Of a stretch of 11,271 nucleotides of DNA, positions 1 through 6,375 are shown piece after piece. Both the position numbers and the translations under genes were made by a program. Source of the stretch: Calditrichota bacterium (lineage in GTDB: Bacteria > Zixibacteria > MSB-5A5 > GN15 > FEB-12); assembly GCA_030641085.1 (NCBI GenBank), contig DAOWIC010000156.1, forward strand, positions 1-11,271. Reading direction: 5' to 3'. How positions within the stretch are numbered: position 1 is the first letter of the stretch; each line of letters begins with the position of its first letter. The notes beneath the pieces are model-generated. The model had not been told where the DNA came from. It was given only the letters and a program-made list of their open reading frames with translations, and made no database searches.

Positions 1-377
1 AGGATGACAAAGACAATGAAGCCGACGACGTAGTTACCCTGAACGACGAAGTTGCCGAAGGAGTTGATCACCTCACCGGCGTAGGCCTGGCCGAGGATGA
101 GTCGCGTCGAGGCGACGTTCAGCGACAGACGCATCAGGGTTACTATCAGAAGCATGCCCGGGAAGACCGACAGGTCCAGCGGCCGGGTGACATACAGGGT
201 GGTCAGAAGGACCACCAGCGAAAAGGCGATATTGAAACCGAGACAGAAGTCCAGCAGCGAGGTCGGTATCGGAATGACCAGCACGCCGATAATACCCACC
301 ACGCCCAGGGCGAGGGCGATATCGGAGCGCGCGGCGAGTTTCTCAAGCAGCGATTGTTGTCCCATAGTCTGACTCAT
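1..377 (-). CDS. flhA: Flagellar export gate protein FlhA, N-terminal part (3' end beyond window)
   Basis: FlhA is the largest membrane subunit of the flagellar type III export gate; it forms a ring in the basal body membrane and its cytoplasmic domain docks chaperone-substrate complexes. Only the first 125 codons are here, and the frame is open to the window edge. The translation starts MSQTMGQQSL, then shows hydrophobic segments at about 20-38 and 41-62 and the family-typical stretch RPLDLSVFPGMLL followed by RLSLNVASTRLIL (83-95) and FGNFVVQGNYVVGF, all near-diagnostic of FlhA/FHIPEP. The start chosen is the ATG at 377, one base after the flhB stop (TGA-T-ATG). A second in-frame ATG at 364 is possible, as neither has a strong ribosome binding site. 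Tight spacing implies translational coupling with flhB. Confidence 0.95.
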   Translation of the reverse strand, partial: MSQTMGQQSLLEKLAARSDIALALGVVGIIGVLVIPIPTSLLDFCLGFNIAFSLVVLLTTLYVTRPLDLSVFPGMLLIVTLMRLSLNVASTRLILGQAYAGEVINSFGNFVVQGNYVVGFIVFVI

Positions 378-378
378 A

Positions 379-1449
379 TCAGTTCAGCGTCTTTCCCTTG
401 AGTTTGTAGACATAGGCGAGCAATTCGGCCACCGCCCGGTACAGGTTGGAGGGAATGACCTGACCTATTTCGCACATCTTGTAGAGCATCCTTGCCAGCG
501 GCTTGTCTTCGATCACCGGGATATTATGCTCGTAGGCGATCTCCTTGATGCGTTGCGCCATCAGACGCTGGCCCTTGGCGATCACAGTCGGCGCCCCCAT
601 CTCTTCGGTATCATACTTGAGCGCCACCGCCAGGTGGGTCGGGTTGGTCACGACCACGTCGGCAGTCGGCACGCCCGACATCATTCTCCGGCGCGCGATC
701 TCTCTTTGCATCTGTCTCGCGCGTGCCTTGAGCTGCGGTGAACCTTCGGTATCTTTGTATTCGTCCTTGATATCCTGCTTGGACATTCGGATCGATTTTT
801 CAAATTCGTATTTCTGGTAGACATAATCGAGCACAGCGATCACCAGTATTACCGCGCCGATCTTGAGCGCCATCTTGACCGCCAACATGCCCATCGTTCC
901 GGCGATCTGCACCACCGACATATCCGGCAGCAGGAAAAACGAGTCGAACTCGCTGGCGAGCGCCTTGTAGGCGACAAAGCCGATGATGGCCAGCTTGAGT
1001 GTGTCACGCACCAACTGTACCAGTGATTTCAGCGAAAAGAGCCGCTTGAGGCCGTTGACCGGGTTTAGCTTGTCGAGTTTCGGCTCGAGCGCCTTGGAGG
1101 TGAATTGAAAGCCCACCTGAGCGACATTGACACCCAGCGCCACGGCGGTCATCGCCACCAGGATCGGACCGAGAATCAGAAAATACTTTTGCATGCTGTT
1201 GGCGAAGACGGTGACATAGGTCGGATCCGATATCGCGATATGCGGAGCGTTGGCCATGCTGGTACTCATTAGCTGCATGACCTGATCGGCCACGTAGGGA
1301 CCGGCCAGCAGCAGAGTCGTGAAGCCCGCAAAAAGCATCGCGGCGGCGTTCAACTCCATCGACTTTACGACCTTGCCTTCATCGCGTGCCTTTTTCCGGC
1401 GCCGCCCGGTCGCTTTTTCGGTTCTTTCCTGAAAACCCTGTTCAGCCAT
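379..1449 (-). CDS. flhB: Flagellar export switch protein FlhB
   Basis: FlhB is the export-gate subunit that changes substrate class from rod/hook proteins to filament proteins when FliK signals that the hook is finished. At 356 residues it has the usual family length. A basic N-terminus (EKATGRRRKKARDEGKV) precedes the membrane part, with hydrophobic segments around 32-53, 88-110, 150-165 and 185-212. The cytoplasmic domain carries the autocleavage motif NPTH at 269-272 in the context VVVTNPTHLAVALKY, so the protein should self-cleave between Asn and Pro. The conserved region PVIEDKPLARMLY follows at 311-323. The ATG at 1449 lies 6 bp after the fliR stop; the ribosome binding site is weak (AGGA well upstream), suggesting coupling to fliR. 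No missing key residue was seen. Confidence 0.98.
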   Translation of the reverse strand: MAEQGFQERTEKATGRRRKKARDEGKVVKSMELNAAAMLFAGFTTLLLAGPYVADQVMQLMSTSMANAPHIAISDPTYVTVFANSMQKYFLILGPILVAMTAVALGVNVAQVGFQFTSKALEPKLDKLNPVNGLKRLFSLKSLVQLVRDTLKLAIIGFVAYKALASEFDSFFLLPDMSVVQIAGTMGMLAVKMALKIGAVILVIAVLDYVYQKYEFEKSIRMSKQDIKDEYKDTEGSPQLKARARQMQREIARRRMMSGVPTADVVVTNPTHLAVALKYDTEEMGAPTVIAKGQRLMAQRIKEIAYEHNIPVIEDKPLARMLYKMCEIGQVIPSNLYRAVAELLAYVYKLKGKTLN

Positions 1450-1455
1450 TGGTCG

Positions 1456-2247
1456 CTATGCCCGTCCTATAACCATTAAGAGATCAGCCAGCCCGCGGTC
1501 GAAGTACTCCAAAGCACGCTCCATGACATAGGCGAAAATCGGCAGAGCCATGGCCATGACCATCAGACCGGCGCCGATCTTGATCGGGAACCCGACGAAG
1601 AAAACATTCATCGTCGGCATCGTCTTGGCGATTGTCCCGAGCGAGACGTCGATCAGAAAGAGCGAAACCATAACCGGAGCGGCCACCTTGAGCGCAATGA
1701 CAAAGATGTAGGCTGAGTATTTTATTATCAGTTCCCCCGCCGAACCGTAGAGCCCCACGGCTCCCGGCGGGATCACCAGGTAACTTTCCGCAAAAGCGTT
1801 GATGATCAGATGATGTCCGTTGATCGCCAGAAAGAGCAGAATAGCGATGATATGCCAAAAACGGCCGATCAGCGAAACCTGGGTGTTCAGACTTTTGTCG
1901 AACAAGTTCGCCATCATGAAGCCGATCTGGTAGCCGATCAGCGAGCCGGCGGTCAGAACGGCGATGAAGATGAATTTGAACATGAGGCCGATGATCACGC
2001 CGACCAGGAGTTCGTTGAGGACATAACCGGTCAGTTGCCAGACCGACTCCGCCACCGGTATGTTGACGGTGTCACCCAGAACCGGCACCAGAACCATCGA
2101 CAGCAATAAAACCAAAGCGACTCGAATCAGCTTGGGGATTCCGGTGTCGCTGAATACCGGGGCGATGGCCACCACGCCGGAGGTCCGCACCAGTATCAAC
2201 AGTAGAATCTGAAGCTTATCCGCGCCGAAGTTTATGAAGTCAAACAA
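1456..2247 (-). CDS. fliR: Flagellar export gate protein FliR (TTG start)
   Basis: FliR is the single-copy subunit that closes the FliP5-FliQ4-FliR1 export channel in the basal-body membrane. The 263-residue product matches the family length and is hydrophobic throughout. Segments lie near 12-32, 42-58, 74-108, 130-152, 178-200 and 218-240, with the typical elements RTSGVVAIAPVF (21-32) and LIGYQIGFMMANLFD (103-117). The start is a TTG at 2247. An in-frame TAA lies two codons earlier, and the next in-frame methionine is 50 residues in, so no ATG start is available. A short purine box (AGGGA) sits 7 nt upstream of the TTG. Unlike its neighbours, the gene is separated from the upstream gene fliQ by 212 bp, which hold a candidate promoter and hairpins. 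fliR, flhB and flhA may form a sub-operon. Confidence 0.96.
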   Translation of the reverse strand: MFDFINFGADKLQILLLILVRTSGVVAIAPVFSDTGIPKLIRVALVLLLSMVLVPVLGDTVNIPVAESVWQLTGYVLNELLVGVIIGLMFKFIFIAVLTAGSLIGYQIGFMMANLFDKSLNTQVSLIGRFWHIIAILLFLAINGHHLIINAFAESYLVIPPGAVGLYGSAGELIIKYSAYIFVIALKVAAPVMVSLFLIDVSLGTIAKTMPTMNVFFVGFPIKIGAGLMVMAMALPIFAYVMERALEYFDRGLADLLMVIGRA

Positions 2248-2287
2248 GGTTTAGTCCCTACTCTTATGGTTGATCGCTTTTAGCTAT

Positions 2288-2303
2288 CACAAACCGTGTG
2301 CCA
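2288..2303 (-). promoter_or_regulatory. Candidate sigma-54-type (-24/-12) promoter for fliR-flhB-flhA
   Basis: On the minus strand the sequence reads TGGCACACGGTTTGTG. It has a perfect TGGCAC -24 box and the right GG-N10 spacing to the -12 element, but that element is TTGT instead of the consensus TTGC. Transcription would start near 2278, leaving a leader of about 30 nt before the fliR TTG, which contains the AGGGA box. Sigma-54 drives middle flagellar genes in many bacteria, so the role is plausible. The -12 C-to-T change is at a strongly conserved base, so activity is uncertain. A 12-bp inverted repeat lies just upstream. Confidence 0.35.
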
Positions 2304-2309
2304 GTTTGA

Positions 2310-2341
2310 AACAGGCCGTTAAAGTTTTCTAACGGCCTGTT
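2310..2341 (-). repeat. Perfect 12-bp inverted repeat in the fliQ-fliR gap
   Basis: Arms AACAGGCCGTTA (2310-2321) and TAACGGCCTGTT (2330-2341) are exactly complementary around an 8-nt loop. In the mRNA this makes a strong hairpin. The sequence after it in the direction of transcription (TTTCAAACTGG) has only a short U stretch, so it is not a textbook intrinsic terminator. It ends 6 bp upstream of the candidate -24 box of fliR. It could be a protein-binding operator, an RNA-processing or stabilising stem, or a weak terminator isolating fliR from upstream transcription. The structure is certain as sequence; its function is inference. Confidence 0.6.
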
Positions 2342-2422
2342 AGCCAGCCACTTACATTTGGGGATTTTTTGGAAAATGGAAGAGCGACAATACTCTGTGG
2401 AAAATTTTACCAGCGCTGTTGG

Positions 2423-2451
2423 AAAAAAGTTCAAATCGCGCACGGGGCGCG
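2423..2451 (-). terminator. Weak terminator-like hairpin just after fliQ
   Basis: Nine bases after the fliQ stop codon, the minus strand can form a 5-bp GC-only stem (CGCGC with GCGCG, plus-strand 2437-2441 and 2447-2451) with a 5-nt loop. ATTTGAACTTTTTT follows, so a run of six U lies 8 nt beyond the stem. The short stem and displaced U-run make this at best a partial terminator or attenuator. It is listed because it falls exactly where transcription of fliO-fliQ would have to be trimmed if fliR has its own promoter. Confidence 0.25.
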
Positions 2452-2459
2452 GTTTTTGG

Positions 2460-2729
2460 TCAGCCGACCAGGGTTGGAATAAGCTCGAACATGTGGCGGG
2501 CGAAATCGGTCGCTATATTGATCATCCAGGGCAGAAAAATCAGCAGCGCCAGACCGATGGCGAGAATCTTCGGCACAAAGGTGAGCGTCATCTCCTGTAT
2601 CTGCGTGACCGCCTGAAAAATCGAAATCACGACGCCGACAATGAGTCCGGCCAGAAGCAGCGGGCCGGCAATCATCAGCGTTACCATCAACGCCTCACGA
2701 CCGATCGAAACAACCATTTGCGGGTTCAT
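2460..2729 (-). CDS. fliQ: Flagellar export gate protein FliQ
   Basis: FliQ is the small two-helix subunit (four copies) of the FliP-FliQ-FliR export channel. The product has the family-standard 89 residues. It begins MNPQMVVSIGREALM and has two long hydrophobic helices, about 15-40 and 50-73. Between them lies the conserved FQAVTQIQEMTLTFVPKI (38-55), which is the clearest FliQ signature. The ATG at 2729 is 15 bp after the fliP stop, with an AGAAGGGAAG purine-rich stretch as ribosome binding site. Downstream the operon packing breaks: the next gene, fliR, begins only 212 bp later. Confidence 0.97.
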   Translation of the reverse strand: MNPQMVVSIGREALMVTLMIAGPLLLAGLIVGVVISIFQAVTQIQEMTLTFVPKILAIGLALLIFLPWMINIATDFARHMFELIPTLVG

Positions 2730-2744
2730 CTGAGTTCTTCCCTT

Positions 2745-3497
2745 CTATAAGTGGAATGATTCGACCAGCGACTTCACCAGCAAATACCAGCCGTCCACCA
2801 GCACAAAAAGCAAAATCTTAAACGGTAACGAGACAATAATCGGCGGCAACATCATCATACCCATCGACATCAGAATCGACGCGACCACCATATCGATCAC
2901 CAGAAAGGGCACAAACAGAACGAATCCAATCTGAAACGCGGTACGCAGCTCGGATATGACATAGCCCGGTACGAGGACATGGAACGGAATCTCATCGGCG
3001 TTGTCGGGCTCGTCCAGGTTGGCGATATCGACAAACAGCGCCAGGTCTTTCTCACGTGTCTGCGAGAGCATAAATTCGCGGAACGGCCTTAGGGCCTTAT
3101 CGAACGCTTCCTCTTTGCTTATCTCCTCGTCAAGGTACGGTTTGATACCTTCGTTGTATGACTGGCTCACCACCGGCGACATGACAAAGAAAGTCAGAAT
3201 CAGCGCCAGTCCGACCAGAAGCTGATTCGGTGGCATCTGCTGGATACCCATCGCGTTGCGAAGGAACGACAGCACAACCGAGAAGCGGATAAACGATGTC
3301 GTCATGATGAGGATCGATGGCGCCAGCGTCAGGACCGTCATCAGGATCACGATCTGCAAAGTAGTGGAAAGTTCACCCGGATCGGTAGTTTCGCCCACTT
3401 CAATGGAGATTTTTGGCAGAGTCTGAGCAGTGGCGGCGACTGCGGTGAGCATGATGCTGCCGCCAAGCAGAGTGAGTTTCTTTAAGAAGCGTTTCAT
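2745..3497 (-). CDS. fliP: Flagellar export gate protein FliP, with signal peptide
   Basis: FliP forms the five-subunit core of the export channel. The product is 250 residues, normal for the family. Residues 1-24 are a cleavable-type signal peptide: basic MKRFLKK, a hydrophobic core, and ATA before Gln25. The hallmark stretch MTTSFIRFSVVLSFLRNA (65-82) and QMPPNQLLVGLAL (87-99) follow. The soluble periplasmic segment is about 115-175, then PGYVISELRTAFQIGF (177-192) and two C-terminal hydrophobic helices with MMMLPPIIVSLPFKILLFV. The start is the ATG at 3497. The upstream AGGA is too close for an ideal ribosome binding site, with AGAAAGA a little further off, so initiation may be weak. The gene lies 78 bp after fliO; that spacer can form two hairpins. 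Confidence 0.98.
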   Translation of the reverse strand: MKRFLKKLTLLGGSIMLTAVAATAQTLPKISIEVGETTDPGELSTTLQIVILMTVLTLAPSILIMTTSFIRFSVVLSFLRNAMGIQQMPPNQLLVGLALILTFFVMSPVVSQSYNEGIKPYLDEEISKEEAFDKALRPFREFMLSQTREKDLALFVDIANLDEPDNADEIPFHVLVPGYVISELRTAFQIGFVLFVPFLVIDMVVASILMSMGMMMLPPIIVSLPFKILLFVLVDGWYLLVKSLVESFHL

Positions 3498-3536
3498 ATC
3501 CTATATCTTTCTGTAAATCGCGACATCCTGTCACGA

Positions 3537-3573
3537 GGCGCATCCGGCGCCACTGGGACGGTGTAATCCGTCC
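3537..3573 (-). other. Two tandem small hairpins in the fliO-fliP spacer
   Basis: The 78-bp spacer 3498-3575 holds two adjacent inverted repeats. One is GGACGG/CCGTCC (3556-3561 with 3568-3573, 6-nt loop), beginning 2 nt after the fliO stop. The other is GGCGC/GCGCC (3537-3541 with 3547-3551, 5-nt loop). Neither is followed by a U-run, so they are not intrinsic terminators. They may slow RNA decay or processing between fliO and fliP, or have no function. No promoter motif was recognised in this spacer. Confidence 0.35.
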
Positions 3574-3575
3574 GA

Positions 3576-4154
3576 CTAAGCCTCTAAAGCGGCTTTTTTC
3601 TCTCTCTTCAGTCCGATCTCCCTCAGCTTATCAGAGGCTGTCGAGAGTATTGATTTGAAATTCATCGGCTGTTCTTCCTCTGAGCGGCTCTGCTCCAGGA
3701 TCTTGGCTGTTTCGTCGCGGCTGAGTTCGGTCAGCATCGACATCTGGTTCTCGGCCACTCCGACCAGGACCGCCCTCTCCCCCACACGCAGAAGCGTCAC
3801 GGTCTTTTTCGGACCGACATAGGAGCTTTCGATCACCTCCAGAGCGTCTGATCTGCCGCCGCCGGTGTACTTTCTCCCCATCAGCTTTTTCAGCAGGAAA
3901 ACGCCGACATAGATGCAGAGGATGACCACCGCCAGCGCGCTCAGCAGTTTCACGAGCGAGGGCATGGCCGACGAGAAAAAGGCCGTATTGCCGGCGCTGA
4001 CACCTCCGGTGGTTGCCTCCTGGCTGACCGGGTCCGCCGACCTCTCGGCGCTGACGCGATCGGTATTGATCACGAGCAGTCCGAGCAGGGCCACCATCAG
4101 AATGGCGGCGACTATCAGGTGCGAGCGGCGTCTGTGTTTACTGCTCTTCTCCAA
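3576..4154 (-). CDS. fliO: Flagellar protein FliO (FliP assembly factor), TTG start
   Basis: FliO is a small membrane protein that promotes assembly and stability of the FliP ring of the export gate. The 192-residue product has a basic N-terminus (KHRRRSH), a hydrophobic segment at 13-29 and a possible signal-peptidase site after VSA (36). A short extracytoplasmic stretch leads to a transmembrane helix at about 66-90, ending LLKKLMGRK. The cytoplasmic domain contains LEVIESSYVGPKKTVTLLRV and RAVLVGVAENQMSMLTEL, the pattern expected of the FliO/FliZ family. A charged C-terminal tail follows. The start is a TTG at 4154, overlapping fliN by 17 bp and preceded by AAAGG; no ATG precedes the signal-like segment. 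The identity also rests on its place directly before fliP. FliO is poorly conserved, so sequence alone is moderate evidence. Confidence 0.9.
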   Translation of the reverse strand: MEKSSKHRRRSHLIVAAILMVALLGLLVINTDRVSAERSADPVSQEATTGGVSAGNTAFFSSAMPSLVKLLSALAVVILCIYVGVFLLKKLMGRKYTGGGRSDALEVIESSYVGPKKTVTLLRVGERAVLVGVAENQMSMLTELSRDETAKILEQSRSEEEQPMNFKSILSTASDKLREIGLKREKKAALEA

Positions 4155-4776
4155 GGGCCTTCAACCTTTCCTCGGCCGTCATCAACTGGGTAACCCTGAC
4201 GCCGAAATTTTCGTCAATAACCACCACCTCGCCCCGGGCGACAATTTTCTGGTTCACCAGAACATCAACCGGTTCGCCGGCCAGCTTGGCCAACTCCACG
4301 ACCGATCCGGGTCCGAGCGACAGGATATCGGAGATGGACATTTTCGTCCGACCGAGCTCAATCGAAATCGGCAGGTTGACGTCCATCAGCAAATCGATAT
4401 TTCTTGTTTCGGGCGACGCCGACGGCTCCGAGAGCTGCTGAAACTCCGCTTTGGAGACCGATGTCTGGGGGAAATCGATATCGTTGACATCAGCCTTCTG
4501 ATCATCGGCGGGCATATCTTCGAGCATGGCCATCATGGCCGCCTCGGCATCATCCTCGGAGGCATCACCGTTGTTAACCACCTTGTCATCGGCTTCGTCC
4601 GCGCCAGCGGCTTCGTCCGCGCCAGCGGCTTCGTTCGCGCCGGCGACATCATCGGGCACGGCGGCATCGGGCACGGCGGCATCGGGCATCTCGGCCGCCT
4701 CGTCCGGAGGAGTCCCGACGTTCTCCTCGACCGCCTCGTTTTCGGCCGCTACGTTAAGATCTTTTTCATCACTCAT
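4138..4776 (-). CDS. fliN: Flagellar motor switch protein FliN with long acidic N-terminal linker
   Basis: FliN forms the lower C-ring and, with FliM, sets rotation direction and receives export cargo. The conserved SpoA (FliN C-terminal) domain occupies about residues 126-205: NIDLLMDVNLPISIELGRTKM, the phrase LGPGSVVELAKLAGEPVDVLVN and ARGEVVVIDENFGVRV. Residues 1-97 are Ala/Asp/Glu-rich, low-complexity and probably disordered, with two tandem repeats. A short DFPQTSVSKAEFQQL segment (101-115) sits before the domain. There is no CheC-like phosphatase domain, so this is FliN, not FliY. The ATG at 4776 was chosen because it has GGAGG 9 nt upstream and overlaps the fliM stop by 8 bp. A frame extension to a TTG at 4806 lies inside fliM and is unlikely. 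At 212 residues it is longer than the minimal FliN of about 130-140. Confidence 0.95.
   Translation of the reverse strand: MSDEKDLNVAAENEAVEENVGTPPDEAAEMPDAAVPDAAVPDDVAGANEAAGADEAAGADEADDKVVNNGDASEDDAEAAMMAMLEDMPADDQKADVNDIDFPQTSVSKAEFQQLSEPSASPETRNIDLLMDVNLPISIELGRTKMSISDILSLGPGSVVELAKLAGEPVDVLVNQKIVARGEVVVIDENFGVRVTQLMTAEERLKALGEEQ
4591..4644. repeat. 18-bp tandem repeat, three copies, inside fliN
   Basis: Unit GGCTTCGTCCGCGCCAGC on the plus strand occurs at 4591-4608 and 4609-4626 exactly, and at 4627-4644 with two changes. Read on the coding strand it gives AGADEA, AGADEA and AGANEA (FliN residues 45-62). The length is a multiple of three, so copy-number change would keep the frame. Confidence 0.9.
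4657..4686. repeat. 15-bp tandem repeat, two copies, inside fliN
   Basis: Two identical 15-bp copies (CACGGCGGCATCGGG on the plus strand, 4657-4671 and 4672-4686) encode PDAAV twice (FliN residues 31-40). A degenerate third copy at 4642-4656 encodes PDDVA. It abuts the 18-bp repeat, so the whole acidic linker appears to have grown by duplication. Confidence 0.88.
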
Positions 4777-5773
4777 TATCTTTAACCTCCATGTTCTCTT
4801 CCACAAAACCGGTCATCTGAATCGCCCGTTTCTTGCCGGACAGTCCCGCCCGGGCGTGAAACTTCAAACTATGATTGACAAAGATTTCCACCGGCTCTGA
4901 TATTTTCATCTCCGACGGAATTACGTCATTTACATTCAGATCAAGGAAATCGCGCACCTTGATATTGGTCGTGAGCAGGTTGGCCGCCATGTTGACACCG
5001 ACCTTCTCCAGATTGTATAGGTTCGTTTCGCGATCGCTTTCCTGATTTTTTTTCTTGGTCGCATCGATCCAGTTCTGGGCGGAAAGCTTCGAAATGATCG
5101 GTTCCAGGGCCATGTACGGATAGCATACCGTGAGCAGGCCGGTTGACTGGAACAGCTTGATCTGAAACGATACGACTACCACCGTCTCGCCGGGCGCCAC
5201 AATCTGGATAAACTGCGGGTTGGTCTCAAAACTTTTTTGCGCGACCTTGATTTTCAGGATATTTTCCCAGGAGCGTTCGAGATCGCGATATAGTTTTTGC
5301 GCCAATCGACCGATCACCGAGCGCTCGATACCGGTCAGTTCGCGTTCGGTCTCGAGGATCTTGCCGTTGCCGCCGAACATGCGGTCGATAAAAGAAAAGG
5401 TCAGCGTCGGATTGAAGTCGATCAAACTGACTGCCTCGAGCGGTTCGGCCGAGAATGTGTAGGTGCACGACGGTGTCACCAGCGACATAATGAATTCGCT
5501 GTAAGTTATCTGGTCAACGGAGACCAGGTCGACGTCGACGATGGTTCGCATAACCGACGACAACGTCGAGCCGCACTGACCGGCGAAATTGTCGTGCATA
5601 TTTTCCAGCGTGCGGATCTGGTCTTTCGAGACGCGGTTGGGATGCTTGAAGTCGTACGCAATAACCGACCTGAGCTTGTCCTGGTCGATATTGTCGAAGT
5701 CCTTGTCGCTGTCACCCTTAGAGACGGTTGTCAATAGAGCGTCTATCTCGTCCTGTGATAGAATCTTTGCCAC
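4769..5773 (-). CDS. fliM: Flagellar motor switch protein FliM (GTG start)
   Basis: FliM is the middle C-ring protein; it binds FliG, FliN and phosphorylated CheY. The product is 334 residues, the normal family length. The N-terminal LSQDEIDALL (5-14) is the CheY-P-binding motif. The middle domain (about 35-230) contains the family GGNG motif (134-137, in MFGGNGKIL) and ELTGIERSVIGRLA. The C-terminal FliN-like SpoA domain is about 250-325, including VNMAANLLTTNIKVRDFLDLNVNDVI split over its first helix-strand pair. The start is a GTG at 5773, with AAGGTG 6 nt upstream; it gives the usual short leader before LSQDEI, and no ATG fits. The gene lies 11 bp after the fliL stop and its own stop overlaps fliN. 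The intact CheY motif implies chemotactic control. Confidence 0.98.
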   Translation of the reverse strand: MAKILSQDEIDALLTTVSKGDSDKDFDNIDQDKLRSVIAYDFKHPNRVSKDQIRTLENMHDNFAGQCGSTLSSVMRTIVDVDLVSVDQITYSEFIMSLVTPSCTYTFSAEPLEAVSLIDFNPTLTFSFIDRMFGGNGKILETERELTGIERSVIGRLAQKLYRDLERSWENILKIKVAQKSFETNPQFIQIVAPGETVVVVSFQIKLFQSTGLLTVCYPYMALEPIISKLSAQNWIDATKKKNQESDRETNLYNLEKVGVNMAANLLTTNIKVRDFLDLNVNDVIPSEMKISEPVEIFVNHSLKFHARAGLSGKKRAIQMTGFVEENMEVKDNE

Positions 5774-5784
5774 AACTCACACCT

Positions 5785-6375
5785 TTACTGAAGTACAAAG
5801 TCCGTGTAATATACTCCGGCCACCTCTTCGGTTTCCATCAACCGGGAAACGCGCTTTTTGATCTGATAGCGCGTGATCTCTTTCTGCTTGGTGTCGGTCA
5901 ACTGGGCCACCGTTTTGGAGGAGAGAATCGTTATCAGGGCATCCCGGATAACCGGATCGCGCCCCTCGAATTCGGCCGCCATCTCCGGCGAATCCAGCTC
6001 AAAGCTGATCGACACCGAAAGGAACCGCGAACCGCCGGTACCGGCCGGATTGATCACGATATCCTTGATGGAGTAGATCGTCGCCTCGCCATGCTCGCCT
6101 CTGCTCTTCTTCTTCTTTTTGGGCTTGGCATGCTGGGCCGGTTTCTTATCCGAATCCGACTGCTCAATCTGCTCGCCGTCTTCGCCGGATGAATCGGACA
6201 TCATCGGCCCGATCACAAACAGAGCTAACACTATGCCCAGCGCGATGACCCCCGCGCCGATACCACCGAATAGAATCAGCTTTTTTGACGAGCCTTTCTT
6301 GCCCTCACCCGCATCGGGTGACTGGGCCTCGGCACCGCCCTGCACCATTGTCTTATCATCTTCGTTAGTCATCAT
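5785..6375 (-). CDS. fliL: Flagellar basal body-associated protein FliL
   Basis: FliL is a single-pass inner-membrane protein that rings the stator units and supports torque or stator stability. The 196-residue product has a short hydrophilic N-terminus, a single transmembrane helix at about 33-58 (LILFGGIGAGVIALGIVLAL), a charged linker with a lysine cluster (KPKKKKKSR, 84-92), and the conserved periplasmic domain from about 98. Typical features are IYSIKDIVINPAGTGGSRFL and the C-terminal TDFVLQ. The ATG at 6375 shares one base with the flbD stop (TGATG); a second ATG follows at once, and AGAAGGAAAC upstream is a good ribosome binding site. In many related operons motA and motB come just before fliL; here FlbD does. 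Confidence 0.95.
   Translation of the reverse strand: MMTNEDDKTMVQGGAEAQSPDAGEGKKGSSKKLILFGGIGAGVIALGIVLALFVIGPMMSDSSGEDGEQIEQSDSDKKPAQHAKPKKKKKSRGEHGEATIYSIKDIVINPAGTGGSRFLSVSISFELDSPEMAAEFEGRDPVIRDALITILSSKTVAQLTDTKQKEITRYQIKKRVSRLMETEEVAGVYYTDFVLQ

Noticed and set aside
2319..2342. A plus-strand resemblance to a sigma-28 flagellar promoter (TAAAGTTT … GCCTGTTA)
   Set aside because: The spacing between the elements is too short, it lies within the inverted repeat, and no plus-strand gene follows.
2264..2443. A 59-codon minus-strand open frame with a GTG start filling most of the fliQ-fliR gap
   Set aside because: It has no ribosome binding site, no recognisable motif, and runs across the inverted repeat and the candidate promoter; its A/T-rich codon choice differs from the neighbouring genes. 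Most likely a chance frame.
3578..3599. AAGCC/GGCTT stem followed by a T-run on the plus strand at the 3' end of fliO
   Set aside because: It lies inside the fliO coding region and would only act on plus-strand transcripts, for which there is no gene; the stem is just 5 bp.
3913..4785. A 290-codon plus-strand open frame opposite fliO and fliN
   Set aside because: It is antisense to two well-supported genes; its repeats are just the antisense reading of the FliN tandem repeats, and it shows no family-like pattern.
4777..4806. Extended fliN start at a TTG (4806)
   Set aside because: The ATG at 4776 has an ideal GGAGG and overlaps the fliM stop by 8 bp; the extra ten residues would come from within fliM and are not family-like.
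5297..5737. Plus-strand open frames of 100-200 codons opposite fliM, flgE, flgD and fliK
   Set aside because: These are complementary-frame shadows of coding sequence with regular third-position bias; none has a ribosome binding site or a recognisable product.
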